This document shows, piece after piece, positions 58,871 to 64,000 of a stretch of 64,000 nt of DNA. A model generated the notes under the pieces. The model was not told where the DNA came from. It worked only from the letters and a program-made list of their open reading frames with translations, and did no database searches. Origin of the DNA: Tubiluchus corallicola (lineage: Eukaryota; Priapulida; Priapulimorpha; Priapulimorphida; Tubiluchidae); the NCBI GenBank assembly GCA_030141605.1, contig JAQGDQ010000041.1:1-64000 (forward strand), read 5' to 3'. The translations under genes were made by a program, and so were the position numbers. The number at the start of each line of letters is the position of its first letter. Position 1 is the first letter of the stretch.

Positions 58871-60892
58871 AACTGGCTTTCCTACAAAGGCGCGAAAAAT
58901 GTGTGGCAATGATAAATTAATGAACCTGCCTGAAGCACTACAATCATATGGTAATTAAAACAACTTCCTGATACCTTTGCTGTGCGCAACCCGTATCTTT
59001 TTAAAGACGTTTATCGTATTTTGCCCATGATGGCATACAATAAAAATTACAACATTAGCTCTTAAAAGATATAATTTAACATCGAGGGAAAAACGAGCAT
59101 TTTTTTATATGTTATTAGGTACATAGAATAGAAGACCTTCACAGCCAGACAGCCAGACAGTCAGAACAAATTACATGATTTTTTTGTAAACTAACAAACA
59201 GTATGTGTGAAGTCAAGAAAATGGTTCCTGTAATAACGTTATATAGACTACGTGAGAGAAATTTCATACATCTATACTTTTTGTATAGTTAAAGTAAGAT
59301 TGCATCTGATAGTAACATTATTACACAATTTAAGAGTTTTTGTAATTACAAGTACAGAGAGAGATAATAAAATAATATCATCTTCATAAATAAATTGATT
59401 CAGTAAATAATCTGCAACAATTAAATATATACAGATAATTCTTCAATATAAATATTGAACATAAGAGAAGATAGAATACCATCCTGCCCTTACACCGTGG
59501 CTAACAGTTATCGGGTAACATTCTTGGGTCACGCAGTGTTTTCCATGCTTGGAGCCAAATAAGATTTCACATTTTTAAGCATCACAAGCGAAGCCTGTTA
59601 CTGAATCACTGGGTAAAAACCGCTTTGTGTGTCGTTACTTTTTGGTTGAGGTACTCATGTGGCTGTTATTGCACTTCTTGTTATTTGTTGTTTTTTTCGG
59701 GACGACGATTTGAAAAAAGCCTTAAGGCCACGCCATTTCGGAAGGCAGTGTATCTGGACGGGTTTGAGCATTGAGAAATACGAGTCCTGGTCAAGTTCCT
59801 CCTGATGACTGAGGGTGTAGCTGTGTGCAGTGTGGATATTTGATTCCTATAATAAGTTTTTAGCCAGTTTTTATATATCTGAATAACGTTTTTCAGTTTT
59901 ATAATTTTTGTGAAGAAACGGACTATGGCAACGGTAATTGTATTCTATATAATATAACCAGGCAGTTGGACAGAAAAATTCAATAAGCAAGTAACCCAAT
60001 GCTTCTCATTCCAGACTATTTTCCCTAAGGATGGCTATTCGAACAAAAACACTAAAGATATGTAAATATACCATACACTAAACGATACACGAAAATGATA
60101 CTAAGTCATAGAAAACATTTAATTGGGTGCACGCATGAACATCATTACTTTGTAAGCCAATAAATAATACTAAATATGGTATAGATTTACGCTTTAAGCT
60201 CCGCTGACCATATGCTGTATTGAGTGGTAAACTCAAGGGTTTTAAACTTTTTTTATTCCTTTCTTTCTTAATTTGATATTATACAGTGAATTTTTTTTAA
60301 TAAATACGTTACTACGAATTAAGTAATTACATCTTTGAAACGTTTAAGCTCTAACAAAGGTTTACCACCTAAAATTCTTTGCCAGTTAAATGAAAGTATA
60401 ACTACATGTTTTAAAATTACCTGCTAATTGAGTAACCGAATAGCTAAGTAACTGAGTAACTGAATTATTACGTGACCTGCAAGACAGCTTGACTATGCAA
60501 CTTGAATAAGTATACTTTAAATATATTTGGACTGCTAAAGCTGAAAAGCTTAGTAGTGAATACCTTGAAAATAAGCGCTAACCTACTCAACCATGCACGT
60601 AATTGAACGCCTTAAACCTGAGTACCAGATTACGTAACTCTGTTAAATGAGTGTCCTGGAAATGAGTGCAGACTACTGACTTTGAGCAACTTATTAAACT
60701 CAGGTGAAGTACTATGATGGCAAATACATGATTTGAGCAATTCCGCCACTTCGCAGTTCCAAAAATGCCATAATTTTATGCTCAGAAATTTCTGCACTTG
60801 GATGTCGTTTATCACTCAGAAAATGAGTATTGTTAAACTTAAATTAATTTAATGCCAAGTGGTCTAAGGTTTTATTTTTGAGAATGCTTGGT

Positions 60893-61006
60893 TGGTGTGT
60901 GTGTGTGCGTGCGTGCGTGTGTGCGTGCGTGTGTGTGTGTATGTGTGTGTATGTGCGCGTATGCGTGCGTGCGCGTGAGTGCGCGTGTGTGCGTGTGTGT
61001 GTGTGT
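60893..61006 (+). repeat. (GT)n/(GCGT)n microsatellite
   Basis: gtgtgt and gcgt units with occasional atgt, over 110 bases. Confidence 0.97.
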
Positions 61007-61282
61007 TTTTACCAGCATTTTAATGCTAAGATAAAAAGTTAACATTGCGAGGAGGTTTTTAGTCTCTATAATTCTTGTAAGTGTACCGTAAGTGGGCTTT
61101 CACTAAAAATTATAGTTAACATATTTATCTCCACTATAAATTATATAAAAGCACTATGCACTTTTTTACAATTTTCTTTTTAATATTTTCTCCGTAGGCA
61201 ATTCTTTTTAAATGTATTTCTTTTTATTGGAAACGTGGCTGTGGCGACTACGGTTAATTTACATTGTTACGTTTTTTAAAAT

Positions 61283-61429
61283 AACTGATGTAGCTGATAT
61301 AAATTGAATACAATATAATTAAAATTGCTTAAATTTGTTAAAAAATACAATTTAAAATAAAAATAAAATAACAATTTTTTAAAATTGTTAAAATTATATT
61401 GTATTGAATTTATATCAGCTACATCAGTT
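61283..61429. mobile_element. 147-bp hairpin element with ~38-bp inverted ends
   Basis: aactgatgtagctgatataa... at the left is matched by ...ttatatcagctacatcagtt at the right, with only one small length difference over about 38 bp. The loop is A/T-only. No coding capacity. It is a MITE-like palindrome with no obvious target duplication. Confidence 0.8.
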
Positions 61430-62618
61430 GTGTCCGTCAAAAATGGTCAGTCCAGCGTTCACATACAGCTCAGGCACTAACCACCGATGTAGCTAAGCAA
61501 ATTCTAATAAATTTTACAGAGTGCTATAAATTGCTCTTATTATGTTTTATACAGTTTACCAGTTTTGTGATGAAAATTAGTTAGTTTTACAATACCCGTT
61601 TCGTAACAACAATTTTATCCTTTACAGTTGTTGTGATTAATTATGCTACATACCAGACGTCTATATGCATTATTTGTCCATTTATATTTTTTGTATATTT
61701 ATTCAATTACCATTTGGTATTACAGTTTCTACCAAAAGACAGAAATAGAATTTTACAAAACATACACTCTTAACTGAAGCATCATGTTTGCCATGTTCGC
61801 TTATATTCGCATCATATTTGCTTAAGACATGTAACGCCTACGAGGAGAAATAAAGAATGAAATTAAAAATGAAATTAAATATTTGATAGCCTGTACATTT
61901 ATATATAACCCTAAGAAATTTATAGTTATGAATACATTATTTTTGTGCATTAGGTTATATTTTAACTACGAGTACGTATGATATAAATCGGTCTTGTATT
62001 ACATTATGACATAGCTTTAATTATGACATAAAGCTTTAATTAAGTTCCTGTCATTTTATAATTATATTTACTAAATTTCCTTCTCCAAGTGGTTTTACTA
62101 ATGTTGCTCCTAGTGGAGTTCAGCAGAAATTCTGAACACCATTATGGATTTCAATAATAATGATGTATTTTTTAACAAGGTGAAGCCATTCTCACTTTCA
62201 AACTGTTAGGGATTTTCTCAGTTGTAAGATATCCGACATTCCATTGGATCGGCTCCGGAAATTCTTTCGACGGAAAGTTTGCGACTTGACAGATTTGACA
62301 CCCTGCAATTTTTGCGAGGCAGCGTCAGGCAAAAATTTAGGTAAAAGGACCAAAATGTCTTCAAGAATTCAAAATAACAATTAAAAGTTGTTATGCACAC
62401 ATTTAACTTGAAATACTTGCTCACGTTGAAAATGTATGTATTAAGAAACACTTTTCGTGGAATTTGGCTAAAAATGCAAAGTTTAGTTCATCTGTACCTA
62501 TTTCCTTTGTTTAAAAATGTAACATTATCACAGATACCCTTTGCTTCGCTCGCTAGTTGTTTTAGAGGGCTTCTTGTAAAATTCATTATAACGATTCATT
62601 TACCGTGTTAATAAAAAT

Positions 62619-62701
<83 letters not shown>

Positions 62702-62719
62702 TTACTACTACTACTACTA
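62619..62719 (+). repeat. (TAC)n microsatellite
   Basis: Over 30 near-perfect act units following gttaataaaaatt, which could be the tail of a retroelement. The poly-Thr and poly-Val frames are artefacts. Confidence 0.98.
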
Positions 62720-64000
62720 ATATGCGACTTCTGAGGCTCCATATATTTTTCTTTTGTGTCTTTAATTTAGCTGTTTTTTTTGCATTTCGTATTTTTTCGC
62801 TTGGTTGTCTACATGGTCTCATTTTACCAGAAACAATTTATCTAAATTTTTTACATGGTAGTTACTATCTATCTATACTTATAATTCCATCAATTGCATT
62901 TTTGCATGTTGTACTTGCTATGTTTAAGTGCTGTAATTTCAATGAATTTGTTCATGTTTTTACAACTTGTGACTTGATTATTTGTCAGTGTTTCGCGACT
63001 CTGTAGTTTGTGCAAAGCAATTCGATTTTTTGTCCCAGAATTTAAAATTCCAAAGGCCCAACACCCAAAAATATTTAGTTTTGACAATTTTTGGTAGTAG
63101 CACAGAGTAACGTGGTGAAACTTTTTTCTGATAATTCAAACGAATTCTGAGTCTTTTCTGGATCTAGCAATAAATGGATAGGTGATCGCGGGGAAAACTG
63201 GTTGTAGACGATTTCATGGATTCCAACTTGCGGGATGCAGAATCAAGTATAAAATATTTTTAATCACCAAAAATTTTCAACGCACAATACGGAAAACTTT
63301 TGTAAAATTTACTGGGTCTTTTATTTACCAGAAAAAACACTCTAAATCTACGGCAAAACACTCTAAATCACGGCGCTTTAATACCTAAACCTCATTGCTT
63401 AAGGTGGCACGCGCAGGTATATTTACCATTCATTACTTCGCCAACAGCTTGTAACTTTAGGGCAAAGCGAGTAGGAACGTTAAAAACGCGGAAAGAGAAA
63501 GTCAGAGCGAGAGAGCGTCGACCTTTATAGAACGAAGCTTAGTCGGCTGTCTCTCTACTAAAATGACAGCAGTGTAAACAGTAGCTTATATCTGATTTAA
63601 GCCAGGAAACGATCTCAATACAGCCATTATTACATTAATCAGCAGTTTAAACGTAGTTCACACTGTACCGGCCTAGCTTTTAGAAGTCACACTTACTTTA
63701 CCTAAAAGTTATATCATCCTAAACCCGACAGTTGCTAATGCTTAAGTAAATTGGGCAACGGTTACCTGATTCTACAAGCGATTTTAAAGGAAATTGTGAT
63801 TGTATGTTCTTGATGTTCAAATCCTGATTGTATTACAATTTTTCTCTAACCCTTTCTTCAAGTAATTAGCTAATTGTCGTCAGTATGATGTTCTTTTTTA
63901 CTTGTGTTTTGGATACTCCGCAGAAAAGTGCAGAGGCTTATAAGTCAACTCCCACTACTGAGCGAGCGTATTCAAAGTAGTGACAGAGTGATATATTACT

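Larger units (their letters stand above)
54047..64000. other. gene-poor right flank
   Basis: No exon is supported upstream of esterase copy B. Contents are a possible MITE (54857–54990), GA, GT and TAC microsatellites, a retroelement-like tail (58690–58870), a hairpin element (61283–61429) and a possible retroelement 3' tail near 61800–61880 (gaggagaaataaagaatg). A 43-codon minus frame ending at 56726 reads peptide-like but matches nothing I know. The promoter of copy B should lie just above 54046. Confidence 0.5.

Noticed and set aside
62586-63006. 133-codon plus-strand frame with poly-Thr start and a hydrophobic C-terminal half
   Set aside because: Start and first 30 residues come from the TAC repeat; the hydrophobic part is typical of T-rich DNA and matches no family.

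Overview
The window reads as nuclear DNA of an AT-rich invertebrate animal. The evidence is genes split by GT–AG introns in consistent phases, metazoan extracellular modules (CUB, calcium-binding EGF, zona pellucida), a type II Golgi-style glycosyltransferase, abundant microsatellites, and decayed non-LTR retrotransposon and MITE remnants. I cannot name the species; a marine invertebrate (tunicate, other deuterostome, lophotrochozoan or cnidarian) would fit. All supported protein genes lie on the minus strand.

Layout by increasing coordinate. (1) 1–6223 is a giant near-perfect palindrome: arms 1–1750 and 4473–6223 around a 2.7 kb spacer that holds a tandem array of EGF exons. The left arm breaks into one of these exons. 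(2) 1750–14857 is the visible part of a minus-strand extracellular gene, read right to left: CUB, CUB, a four-cysteine EGF-like exon, then at least seven cbEGF exons. Its start and end are not visible. Its introns hold LINE 3' ends, microsatellites and an unusual inverted minisatellite pair. (3) 14.9–20.5 kb has no gene I can support. (4) 20501–21526 is an intronless 341-residue type II membrane nucleotide-diphospho-sugar transferase. (5) 24442 to about 33170 is a complete ZP-domain type I membrane protein (eight coding exons, 914 residues by my splicing), with a long Pro/Gln/Tyr-rich N-terminal exon, a furin-like site and a C-terminal membrane anchor. (6) 33.7–34.6 kb is a large GTCA-type tetranucleotide satellite. 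(7) 36033–41822 and 46972–54046 are two tandem, same-strand, 11-exon paralogues of a membrane-anchored PC-esterase protein, most like the C-terminal part of animal CPED1. The 5.1 kb between them is a nest of repeats. (8) 54–64 kb holds only repeats and unexplained sequence.

The protein genes share a destination, the secretory pathway and extracellular matrix: a CUB/EGF protein, a polymerising ZP matrix protein, a glycan-building enzyme and two putative glycan O-acyl esterases/transferases. That shared role is inference from domain content only.

Most interesting observations: the palindrome whose junction truncates an EGF exon; the EGF array with 126-bp symmetric exons and repeated 106-bp introns, including one copy that lost its canonical splice acceptor; the esterase pair in which one copy keeps Asp-x-x-His and the other has Asp-x-x-Ala; and an intronic MITE with 13-bp terminal inverted repeats and a perfect 8-bp target-site duplication.
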